64,000 nucleotides of DNA from Mimachlamys varia (Eukaryota > Mollusca > Bivalvia > Pectinida > Pectinidae), in assembly GCA_947623455.1 (NCBI GenBank), contig OX392527.1, positions 52,248,401-52,312,400 on the forward strand, in the 5' to 3' direction. Positions within the stretch are counted from its first letter, which is position 1. Every line of letters starts with the position of its first letter. Shown piece after piece: positions 45,060-55,684 of this stretch. The translations under genes were made by a program, and so were the position numbers. The notes beneath the pieces are model-generated. The model made no database searches and was not told the origin of the DNA. It saw only the letters and a program-made list of their open reading frames with translations.

Positions 45060-45991
45060 TGCATCCCCTCTACCTCATACATAAGGTGAATTGCAAAATT
45101 GACGATGTTCTCTGCAGGAAGTCATTTCGTCACCCATTTATATAAGCCTATTGGGACGAAATGACTGACAAAGTGTAAAGCAACTATAGGATTACATTTT
45201 CACGATACCGTAAGCGGTTATTTGATTGACTATTATGACCCCCGATGGAAAGTCGTCAGATCCAGCGTTTAAGGAGACAAGTATGATCTGCTTTTCAATC
45301 AGATTGGTAATTAACTGAACTTCACAGGATGAACAAAAGGTGGATGTTTCGGCCTTGGGCAATTTCGATATAGCGAACTACATTGTATATATGTACATGT
45401 ATCTGCCTCTAAACCCACATCGATCCTTGGATACAAAAATATTTGCTAAATTCAATATTTGATGTTGGTGTGTAGATTGATATGAAGTAGGATAGGCACA
45501 TCACATACATGTACTTAACAATGACGTCACGGCCGCCGCCGGAAACATGACTAATATTCTAATCCATCCGTAGGAGGCGAGACGAAAATCCGGAAGCAAG
45601 CCAGGTGTTCCGGAAGGGTCCAGTAAAAGCTGAGGAAATCGATAAACCACTGTCTCACCTCTCAGGTATTAAATAACAGATACAGCCGTATAATGAACGT
45701 CTACAGGCGATTAGGCTACATACGGGTCGTTATTTAGTGATACTTCAGTAGTTCAAGGTGAGAAAACGGAAATAGAATAGGCATTTGAGTTACAGATGGA
45801 GGCTCTCGAGGGATTAGATCAGTATTAGAAAATGTCAGTTAGCAAAAAGGAACAGGTTAAACCGGGAAGATATACCACAGAGACATATTATAATGTGAAC
45901 ATATAGCAATTTGTCGAGAAAAAGGGGAGAAAATACATACCACCAAGCCAACAAAGAAAATATACCACATCGTGAACACAAAACGTCAATA
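45060..45991. other. No gene seen; a 20-bp trace of the RT-element unit
   Basis: CCAGGTGTTCCGGAAGGGTC at 45601-45620 matches the reversed 3' unit exactly as at 22980, but nothing around it aligns. The rest is unremarkable. Confidence 0.4.
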
Positions 45992-46158
45992 CAGGCGCGG
46001 ATACCGGATTTTCAAAAGAAGGGGGTCCAGCTGACGCTTTTTCAATGATACAACGGTAAAACCTTTTTTTAAAAACATGTTTAAGGTATAAACAAAAATC
46101 CTCCGCCAATTGGGGAGGTGGTCCTGACCCCTAGCACCCTCCTCTGGATCTGCTACTG
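45992..46158. mobile_element. Decayed MITE with CAG...CTG ends and GGATC-type subtermini (167 bp)
   Basis: Starts CAGGCGCGGATACCGGATTT and ends GGATCTGCTACTG, so the termini are imperfect inverted repeats (CAGGCGCGGATACC against CAGTAGCAGATCC). I recognise the pattern from widespread short elements with GCGGATCCAG ends. A 13-bp word, ACGTCAATACAGG, at the left junction (45983-45995) recurs at 46220-46232. The 63-codon minus frame here reads AVADPEEGARG, typical of translated copies of such elements, not of a gene. Confidence 0.6.
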
Positions 46159-46450
46159 CAATATATATATAGTACATCAGCTACCGTGTCAATATATATA
46201 TACATTGTGCATATACGTCAACGTCAATACAGGTGGGCAACAGCAAACAAGAGACTCGATGGGACTGCATCGCTCACATGGTATCAACATCACACGTGTG
46301 TTATCATAAAGGTGGATTTGAACAAAGTTACAGATAAAATGTTGCTGTTTGATTCACATCATTGTGACATTGGCAGTCTCGTAATGCTATTTAGTTCGAT
46401 AACCTCCATCTTGACATGATTATTCAAAAACATACGATTAATAGTTAAAC

Positions 46451-47010
46451 AGATTTGACCTTGAATATAGGTGAAGGTCATTCATTTTAACAGACTTGGT
46501 AATCCCTCAGCGTCAGATGTCACTGTTGAATAGAAATTGTTTAAATGTTTTAAACATATTTAACTCTGCTTAAAGTACTTCGAAAGAGGCTCAAGTTCAT
46601 GAATTTAAACAAATTTGATAGCCCTTTACCAAAGCAATCTACAGGTCTACTATCAGTACTCTGGGCGTTTGTGGCTAGATTTGACCCCTATGATTTTAAA
46701 AGTAGGTCAAAGTCATTCATTTGAACAAAATTGGTAATCCGGTATTGCAGCATTATACTGCAGGCCTTATCAACACTCAGTGTCTTTCGGTTATTAAGTA
46801 AAAGTTGTTTGATGTTAAGACATTTTATCCTATGACCTTGAAAGTTGGTGAAGGTCATTGATTTTAACAAACTAAGTAGCTATAGCCTACTTTCAAGCAT
46901 ACTACTGGTCCAATTTCTGTACCCTGTACATTTTGGCTTATATGTATGTAAAGTAGTCGTAAAATCTTGTCGACGGGCGACGGACACTTCATTGTGTCAT
47001 AGGCTTACAT
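46451..47010. repeat. Long-period tandem repeat with TGACCTTGAA...GGTCATT blocks, three units
   Basis: Blocks at 46451, 46677 and 46830 each read GA(T/C)..GACC.TGA, AGGT(G/C)AAGGTCATT or a variant, then (T/G)AACA(A/G)A and TTGGTAAT or a variant. A CTACTATCAGTACTCTGGGC / CCAATTTCTGTACCCTGTAC block lies between or after. The array ends GACGGGCGACGGACACTTCA and TCATAGGCTTACATT. The spacing (about 226 and 153 bp) and wording resemble tandem cores described in bivalve elements; this is recollection and not tested. Confidence 0.6.
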
Positions 47011-47014
47011 TACT

Positions 47015-48440
47015 TTCTGACAATTGACAATTGTTTTATTTCTCATAAACAATACAGTGTAGAATACATATAGATAATTTTCATGTCAATTTCAGGTAAA
47101 AAAAAATGTACATGAATTGAATTTTTTGCTCTTTTCAGGTCAATTTGAAAACGAAAATCTCGATATTTAAAACAAGCCCTGTGATAACGAATCGACACGG
47201 TATTCACGTGTATTGTCATTTTTCATGAAATTGATACGAATGCATTGTTTTGCCCAGTGAAGCTTTATCGGTTTATTTCCTAAACGATGAATACCGAAAA
47301 TGCAAATGTGTATTAAGTACAGTTCACCCTGGCCTTACATAACATATTATTATATCGTCATTAGCACTAAACTACGCCCAGTGGTTACATGCACTTTGCT
47401 TGCATCATTAATTTATATTTTTTTTTGTCGTAACAATGACACGTACAAAATCTAATGTATAAAGATATAAATGATTAGTCAGCTTTAACCAAAACCCAGT
47501 GAAAGTCAGGTACAGCGAGCCGCGACACAGAAATGCTTGTTAAATAGATAGGACAGTCAGTGCCCGGGAGGGTCATTGATATCAACGCATGCCAATGATT
47601 TTAATTGAAATGTAATAGACATCATACTGACTTTATTGAAAGCGTATAGTACATGTAAAGGTTAACATTTCATTATTACATCTAATTTACATCTGTTCAG
47701 AATTTGGTCATAATCATCTATAGTTTGTATTGATGTTATGTTGGTACAATTTCCCCTCATCTCCATTCGACAAAAACATTGACAAGGAGTGTCAACAAAA
47801 AAGTAACAGCCATATATATGTACAAAGTACATTGTCTGTGTTTTTCTCTCCCGCTAGTAACATTTTCGGCAGACCGTTTATCTGAGCAGTAATCAAAATT
47901 TGAACCGATCAATACATGGATTGATACCGGTTTTAGTGGGGATTATCCCCTTGATATAATAAATCAGTCAAAAGTTACCTACCATCTTACTCGCCTTTGA
48001 ACAAACTGAAATAAATAAAATTTTCATGTTTTCCATCTCCATTTCCAACACAAGGGAAATCTTAATTTTCAAAACGCGATCCAAGATATTTCTTTATATT
48101 ATTTGCTAGTATAAAGCAATTTTTATATATGGTGTTTAATGCTATTAATGCTGTGCAGTTGGTTAGGTCGGTTTGTTTTTATATAAAATTCAACGTTTTT
48201 TCAAACAGTTTGTGTTGAACACACATAGCATTGTTCTCACACAATGCTCTGGTGTGTAATCAAAGCTCCCCTAATCCCCGATTGGCCTGTCATGTAGACT
48301 TTGTTGTGAAGTGGCTGTATAATGTTACGTGTACTAATATTACACTGCATTCTACACGTACAAGTGCAATTTCACAGTCATCTGATCGGAGGCTGGTTCG
48401 AAGCAATTGTATGCTGCTATCGGAGGTACATGTACCACCT
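47015..48440. other. No gene seen
   Basis: AT-rich spacer; no matched repeat or supported frame. Confidence 0.45.
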
Positions 48441-48445
48441 TCTGA

Positions 48446-48468
48446 TGGGGGGGGGGGGGGGGGGGGGC
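48446..48468. repeat. Poly-G tract
   Basis: About 20 G interrupted by one C. The 138-codon minus frame at 48290-48706 and two plus frames cross it and owe their length to the homopolymer. Confidence 0.9.
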
Positions 48469-48825
48469 GGGTGCTTTGCTCTTTTACCAGTTGATGATTG
48501 GGAGAGGAGATTGTGTAAGTTTGAAGGAAAGCGAGAGAGGCAGGGTTGGATAGATGATTGAGAGAGAGAGAGTTATCCAATGTCCTCTGGACTTCCTGGT
48601 ATAGAATATCCGTATGATGTGCCAAAATGAAAGATGTAATCAAACATATTGTACCTAAAAAAACCCTCCAATTTGCATCTTTCCAAGGATGGAAAGCATT
48701 GAACATTTAGCTAGTGGATGGGGCTACAAGAACGGACGTCACATTACGCCTTTTTAAATGCGAATAATAATGCATTGTACAAACGTGTTTCGTCCGTAAC
48801 ACTCCTGGGTGATACAACAGTGGGT

Positions 48826-48975
48826 TTTTTTTTCGTACAACTAGCAATGTAATTTTGACGCAAGAAAATTAGTTGGGATCGGTTTTTTGACATAGGGAGC
48901 CTTTCACCCTTTAGCCTGTAATGCTATTATGGGTGCATTTTCATTGTAAAATTACTAGCTAACAAAGTCGCAGGT
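48826..48975 (+). mobile_element. Single diverged arm of the long-arm foldback family
   Basis: TTTTTTTCGTACAACTAGCA, ATTTTGACGCAAGAAAATTA, GGGATCGGTTTTTTGACATA, CCCTTTAGCCTGTAATGCTA and GGGTGCATTTTCAT follow the right arm of 42997-43772 block by block. No opposing arm is present, so it is either a solo arm or a different element sharing the sequence. Confidence 0.65.
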
Positions 48976-49810
48976 GTGTGTGCTCAAAACCAATCAGTTG
49001 AGCAACACGAAAATATAGTTTGAATCATTACGGGCTCTCCTTACACGCAGTGATCCCTTTTAGGGCGTTTTTATACTTGATGAGTATGTGTCGCTGTAGC
49101 CCCCTATTCTGTCATTATCTGGCTTTTCTTAACCCTTTCTCTGTTCTTTTCATATCACCTCTTCGTAAATAATCACATTCATGAAGACAACTCAATATAA
49201 CATTGCAGGTATATGTTAGATTTATAAACAACGCATTTTTAGGAAAATTTGTACTAACTTTTGCGTAATTCCGCTTGTGTTTGAACAATGAAGATATGTT
49301 AAAATCAAATCAAGTCGGTTTATTGTTGGACAGGCTGTTTTAAATAGTACGCTAGAGGCAGTGAGTCTACAATAGGTTTATATATGGCTTATTTATCTAT
49401 CACATCAGAAGGCAAGTCTACAGCCACTTTTATCACAGTATTATTAAAGTATCACAAATGTAGATTTTATGACATCTGAAAAAAAAATTTACAGCTTAGA
49501 TTTTTCAATTTAACTCTAATTAAGTTTCCAGTAAGTAAACAACTGTCGACGATCAGGCGCCCTGGAATGGTAAATCTGTCCCTTGAAAGGGTAGTATACG
49601 CAGTTATTGGACGATATTTCTTAGCAGTAGAAACAAATTCAATCCCTTTAGGAATGCATACTATACATAATTTGACGATACAATCTCGTACTAAGTAAAC
49701 CGCAAAGGAAAGGGCATTAACACCGGTATATTTTTCTCTTGTATTATTTTTTTGTTGCCGAAGGTTGACGACATTATTATTGAAAAAATATAGAGTACGG
49801 CAGAAACACT
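48976..49810. other. No gene seen
   Basis: The 128-codon minus frame at 49467-49853 draws its first residues from the 50-bp minisatellite and has no recognisable domain. Confidence 0.4.
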
Positions 49811-50037
49811 GAGTACATTGTTTATAACACAACAAGAACCTAGAGTGTGGCATAAAAAAGGAGTATATTGTTTATAACACAACAAGAACCTAGAGTGTGG
49901 CATAAAAAAGGAGTATATTGTTTATAACACAACAAGAACCTAGAGTGTGGCATAAAAAAGGAGTATATTGTTTACAACACAACAAGAACCTAGAGTGTGG
50001 CATAAAAAAGGAGTATATTGTTTACAACACAACAAAA
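49811..50037. repeat. Minisatellite, 50-bp unit, 4.5 copies
   Basis: The unit is GAGTATATTGTTTATAACAC, AACAAGAACCTAGAGTGTGG, CATAAAAAAG. Copies begin at 49811, 49861, 49911, 49961 and 50011 (partial). They differ at only two positions (TACATTG in the first, TTTACAAC in the last two), so the array is young. Confidence 0.97.
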
Positions 50038-50039
50038 GC

Positions 50040-50795
50040 AATATGCCATATGAAATGTTTTTGAGCACCGGGTTTTCGAAAAAAAAAAACAACAGCATAT
50101 TTATTACTTCCTACTTATAACGTAACCTAATGACACAAAATGAAATAGTTTTTTCATGTGATCGCCCCTTTAAAAGTTGAAAATTTCGGCCTCGACAAGA
50201 TTTTCGTAAAAACAGTGCGCATATTTTAGTTCCAACAGAATAGTTAAGCAATCATTTGACCTAATTATTAGAAGAGCTGCCTTAAACAAGTTCTTATTGT
50301 AATTGGCACCATTACAGAACGCTCTTTAACTGGCCATTTAGTCTAAAATGATGCTTGGATATAGAATTTTAAAAGTCATCATATTACAAACAACGTTTAA
50401 GCAAAACTAGAACACTGACATGCTAGAAATGGTCCTAAAGTTATGCTAGATATGCTTTTTATGACCGGCAACTCTTTAAACAAGCCGCCATAGCCTGTAC
50501 CTATGTGACGTCACGTTCTGAACAATTCATGATTAGTGCAGGACGAAACTTTAGGAATTCCTCGGACTTTTTTCAAATTTTCCCCGAGAGTTAAAGTTGT
50601 CTCCCTTATCTATGTAAATTTCAACATTAATAAGGTAATCTCTTCTAGTTTAAAAAAATGTAATTTACGTTCCATAATTTGCTCGTCTATAATTTGATGG
50701 ACTCAACAATCGTCAGCATGTATTTTATTTGAATAAAAAAACATTATTTATTGTTTTGTATTCCATGCGGTTTCGTGACGTCACTTATGCACACA
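50040..50795. other. No gene seen
   Basis: AT-rich spacer with an A-run at 50080-50090. Confidence 0.45.
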
Positions 50796-50910
50796 CACTG
50801 AAGAGTCCTGGGAGGACGAAACAGCTGTTTGATACAGTACATTTGATTTTTTCGGCATACTGTATCAATACTAAATTTAAAAGGTGCAGCATGTGTTTGT
50901 TACGTCATCT
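50796..50910 (+). repeat. Dispersed repeat (copy 4, short)
   Basis: CACTGAAGAGTCCTGGGAGG, ACGAAACAGCTGTTTGATAC, CGGCATACTGTATCAATACT, AAATTTAAAAGGTGCAGCAT and TTACGTCATC match the right half of the 38650-38925 copy. Confidence 0.75.
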
Positions 50911-53170
50911 ATTCTTAGTAAATGCTATTGCTAATGAAGATACATTTGTACATTCCATGCGTTATGTGAGACCGGTATGAGCTACACTTGAATATACACT
51001 TACATTTTCTAGTATTATTCGTTTGTAAAAATATCCTGGATATAACAATGCATTTATATCTATTTCATAAGCAAGTACAATATACGTCATATTCAATTGC
51101 TTATTGTTGTTCCGTTTCTTATTTATTCTATCTGGTTTCTTTTGATTAATTCAGATATAATTCGTTCGGATATATGATTTTACTGTTCGAGTCGCAGAAT
51201 GTATGATAATCATTTTGAAACCCTTTAGATGCACTTCACATATTAAGTAAAAAAAATAACATATTACTTTTTAATTGATATCCTGCATGATATTGTTCTG
51301 CTTTATATTGATCAGTTAAATGATCATATATTTTTGATCGACTGATGATAATAATAAAAATGACAATTCATTTTAATCAGTTGCATTTCCAATGCTGGCG
51401 ACTTTATAATTAAAACCTTGAGAAACTGTGTTCATACAGATATGAACACAATTTGATCAGCGCAGTTGTTTTTTCGATTAACATGAAACAGGCGTTAGAA
51501 ATAAACAGTTTGGTGACGTAAGGCTGTTCCAGGAATATCGTTGCAGATGATGATACACATATAAAATATATAAGGAAATATCTCTGTGTACGCCAATAGT
51601 AAGTAACAATTAAAATGATATAAGAATAGAGAATGAACGTAAATGTTCATGCCGATATGAACCCAAATTACTTGCATGTATTTTTACAGTGAATCTTTGG
51701 CAGAGTTTAAAGACAATGTAAATATTCTGCCGATTTGATTTGCGTTAATGCCAACATAAAATTGAACTTACTCCAACCTTTCTGCTTTATTCATTTTGAA
51801 ACGGACACAAATCGAAGTACTAATACATATCACGATGGTAACCATGTCTATTACTTTTTTCAGGTTTTCTTTCAATGATGACAGAGTCAAAGGGTGAATC
51901 TTTGTTTTTGTGGTCGAAGTATACAATAAGCGTTTTGTAAGGTTTTATGATTTTACTATTATCAGATACAATAGATTTAAAGAGAATACCACAACAAACC
52001 ATATTTCATATTTTAAGCCTCAGATTTAATGCATTAAAGTAGTTGCAGTCATTACAACCATCAACGACGATTCAACCTTATTCCAAATGATAACAATAAC
52101 ATTTATTAAGTGTTCAACAATATAAGCCTGTCTGAGTGACCTTGTGGATTGCGTTGTTACTATCTGTTATGCTAATATCGTTAAGTAACGTACATCAATG
52201 AGGAATAGGAGTGCCTCCGCTTTTCCATCAAAATGATTTTACACATTAAAGAGAATTGTGGCTCCGTCTTAGCCGGGAAATCGGGCTGACAACCCTCAAG
52301 GGTATTGCAACTAACACGTACAGAACCAGAAGTAGCTTTCTGTTATGATACACACTAAAAGTTTCTAGATTATGATTTTTATAGAAATTAAATGACGTAA
52401 TTGTTTTTCAAAAAGAATACAACCACAGTAAATGAATTACACATACATTGTATGTAATAAGATATATTAATGTTTTAATTTGAAGATGACAGTTCGTTGT
52501 AATAAGTGTCTTGGTGACTCCATTATACGATTTGATTTGGCCGATTTGTGTTTTACGCCTTTCCACACAACCATTACGTCATGTGTAGACATACCGATGA
52601 ACCAGAATTTGGTGATGAAGAAAAAAAATTGGATCCCCTCAGATAATATCATTATAGAGCGTACAGTTAGCTTAAGTAAAGCAACTTTATTGACTAAAAA
52701 CATGGTTGACAACATTATAGGATCGAGACTATTTACACAATACTTAGCCTATTGGAGAGAGAGTACATCTCAATGTCGTTTGTTTGCGCACTGTTACGTT
52801 TCATTCACATATCGAACAACGTCAGACATAAAGTTATCCTGACAGATGTACTTATTTTGTCTGAACCTCACGCAATGGAGTTTGGGTAAGATAGCTCAAT
52901 GCTGTCTTATGTACAGTGCATCACCATAAAAGCTTCGCCCCTAGGCCCAGACGGATAAGTAGACACATTGCATTGAATGGTGCAAAGTACAATGCACTTG
53001 TACATGTCATTTACACTTTGCAAAAAGATATTAAAAACGGACTGTGGAACGTCACATTGGCAAATTGGAAATAGCGTCTCCATCCCGAACATGTACCAGT
53101 GATAGTAATTTCCGATTGAACAATTGATTTAACGAGATGAACGTGAGAATCACATACTATAAAGTTGTTA
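50911..53170. other. No gene seen
   Basis: AT-rich. A 120-codon plus frame (52480-52842) and an opposed 82-codon minus frame share the same DNA; neither shows a domain, start context or splice site I can support. Confidence 0.4.
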
Positions 53171-53174
53171 ATAT

Positions 53175-53345
53175 TAGTGAGGGTTATATTTTTTGCGAAT
53201 GCATTAAAACTCGCGAAAATTAATATCGCGTGAAGATTGGCAATGCAATATAGGTATCACAATTATTTTGTGATCCGCGAAATTATACCCCTGCGAATTA
53301 GTTCCATACAGAAAATCACAAAGGTTTCACACTCGCGAGATTTCA
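53175..53345. mobile_element. Decayed MITE-like sequence with CGCGAAAATTAATATCGCG core
   Basis: Contains the perfect palindrome-like CGCGAAAATTAATATCGCG, TTTTTTGCGAATGCATTAAA, GATCCGCGAAATTATACCCC and TGCGAATTAG. This composition (CGCGAAAA words in AT-rich DNA) is like the interior of the 31077-31324 element. The ends are not definable. Confidence 0.4.
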
Positions 53346-53763
53346 CAACTATACATGTACATTACTTGGGATATGATTTCAGCTAAGAATTGTAAACTAA
53401 ACTAATAGTATGTGAAAATGGAACTCAACAAACTATTCAAGATGGAAACCCATTCTGGTCTAAAATACTGCTCAAACAAACCAGGAGGTGAACTATATTG
53501 AATAGCAAAAAGGAAAGGTAGTAAGGCGTGTACTTTTATATTACAAACCGAACGATATTTGCTGTTCATAAACCAACAGAGTAAACCCTCCTTGAATCTT
53601 GGAAGTTAAATTAACGAAAAATACAGGTGATTTCTCATTTGGATATGGCCAGATTATGTCAAGCAGAAGTACAATGAATCATACAGTTGTATCGTCCTTC
53701 CAGGACTCATCGGTGATGTAATTGTGAGGGGTCAGAAAAATGGAAACTATAGAAGGAAGGGGT

Positions 53764-53970
53764 CTGGCCCCGGTTTCATCAACGTTCCTTAATTTTAAGG
53801 AGCATCTTAAACCGGCCCTTTCCTTAAATTTAAGGAAATTTCCTTAACTTAAAAAAAAGAATCGCGTTTCATGAAGCTTCCTTAACTTAAATCTTTCCTT
53901 AAATTTAAGGAATGCCTTGTTAAGTTAAGGAAATATTTAGGTTAAGGAACGTTGGTGAAACCCGGGCCAG
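53764..53970. mobile_element. Foldback MITE (207 bp), AAGGAAC type
   Basis: CTGGCCCCGGTTTCATCAAC followed by GTTCCTTAA (53764-53792) is the reverse complement of 53942-53970, with two differences in 29. The interior contains repeated self-complementary CCTTAAATTTAAGG words. No protein. No unambiguous target duplication. Confidence 0.8.
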
Positions 53971-55055
53971 GTGTGAGAAAAGAAGGACACGCATAAGTAC
54001 GGTGAAGTGCCTACACACAATACAGAACCACCTAGCTACATGTACCTATGTGTTTATCTGGTACTCTATACGTGCTGTATGCGTATCTCATGGAAGCTGG
54101 CATCCAAACTTTTAACAGACACATATATCTTCTACGTTAAATCGCTTTTAAGTAGGCGTACCAGATAACGCTGCTGACTACTCAATGTATTTAAAATGTG
54201 ATTTTATGAAACTCTAGATGATATTGGAGAGGATTTTCACTAAAATGCAGATAGTCGGCACAGTAAATTCTCGTAAAATACTAAGTTCTTGAAACACTCA
54301 ACACACTTAAGTGAACTAATTAAATTGTCTGGTTGTTTTTTTGTGATAAAGCATTTAAGTTGCAAAGAAAACTCTTTGCTAAGTGCCGAAATCAATTAGC
54401 ACTTTTTAATATTTTTAGTGGATAATAAATTTATCTGTTAGACAATTTGCTACTTGAAGTCTACAAGTACTTGCAAAACAAATTGAACTTAAGTCAAACC
54501 GTCAACAACTAGAAAAAAAACCGCTTACGACATACGTGCCTTAACCGAACATGTAAACTGTCTAATTACGGCTAGGTATAAGTGCATGCATTTACATTTC
54601 AACCTTCCTGATCTTGAGAGTTGTACTCAATTTTTACAGATATACACGGTTGCCAAGACGACTGCCGCATGCGGTGCAGTCATCACACCTTGGTTTATAG
54701 AGTTCCTTATGGCACATGGACTTTTTATTCGGTTGCTGTTGTGGCTTTTTCTTCCATTCTATATCCATTCTAGTTCTTATGTCTCGGCACTGAGATACTA
54801 GGAATATAAAAACAGTCTATGGATGCAATTACTCCAAGTAGTGCTAAGTGTATGTATCACAATTCAAGTTCTAAATCTATGTAAAGAGTATATCTCAATG
54901 CAACGCATAATTGACTGTTTGCATCTGTTATGTTTAGTTTATTACTTATGACCCATGTGTTAGCCTCCCCGTGCAACCCAGACCAGTCAATGACCAATAA
55001 AGCCACGGAAATCGGTCATAAACAGAATCATAATTGACATAATTTCAAAACGTGT
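53971..55055. other. No gene seen
   Basis: AT-rich spacer; a 71-codon hydrophobic frame at 54586-54801 is unsupported. Confidence 0.4.
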
Positions 55056-55313
55056 CTAAATTAAGTATAATAAGTGTCCCTTTCGGGTTTCTGACGTCTC
55101 AGCCAAGGCCTTGAGGACTATACCCATGTCTATATGACCAAACATAAAATGTCCATTTAGGAACAACACGACAACCGTAGCATCTTCCGAACGATTTTCT
55201 CCAGAAAGCTTCATTCTGTCAGAAGAAGGCATTTCGTATGGGTTGTAAACTAAAATACAATTAGTGCGTCTGGCCAATGTGATGAAAGATACGCTCTTTG
55301 GAGCAAACAACAA
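55056..55313 (-). CDS. Possible exon of an unrecognised gene, minus strand
   Basis: The minus-strand frame ends in TAG and reads like a folded protein: KSVSFITLARRTNCILVYNP, then a polar linker, then DATVVVLFLNGHFMFGHIDM and ETSETRKG. Alternating beta-like hydrophobic stretches (CILVY, VVVLFL) and a glycine-histidine turn look non-random. An in-frame TGA closes it just upstream, after which a T-rich run (plus-strand A-rich) precedes an AG near 55291, so it could be a 3' exon. It shares nothing with the RT element 400 bp away. I recognise no family. Confidence 0.28.
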   Translation of the reverse strand: MLFAPKSVSFITLARRTNCILVYNPYEMPSSDRMKLSGENRSEDATVVVLFLNGHFMFGHIDMGIVLKALAETSETRKGHLLYLI

Positions 55314-55319
55314 ATTAAA

Positions 55320-55684
55320 AGTTCACAAAGACAAAATGTCAGAGTTCAGAAGTAGGGCTAGTGATGAAGTTTGTCAAAGTGCGCAGTAACCTGAAATTAA
55401 ATAGCACTGACAATGTGATCAACGAACATACACACTCTATGTGATACCACATATACCCAATAAACTAATCTTGTCCTAATCGATTATTTGTCATGTAACT
55501 TTAATACAACGAAAATGTTACAACAATGTGAAACCATTGTGGCAAAGTACGTTTTTATATTTTAAGTCTGTACTGACTTTCACATGATAACCATTGCTTA
55601 ACCATTGGCGGAGCTATGCAAATCATCAGTTTTGAGATATATTTGGGTGACGGCATCAACAATAGATATGGGCGGAGTGGACAA
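55320..55684. other. No gene seen
   Basis: AT-rich spacer between the possible exon and the RT element. Confidence 0.4.

Noticed and set aside
48290..48706. 138-codon minus-strand frame with polyproline
   Set aside because: The frame spans a 20-base G tract; length and composition come from the homopolymer.
52480..52842. 120-codon plus-strand frame
   Set aside because: No domain, no supported start, and an 82-codon frame opposes it; kept only as a mention.
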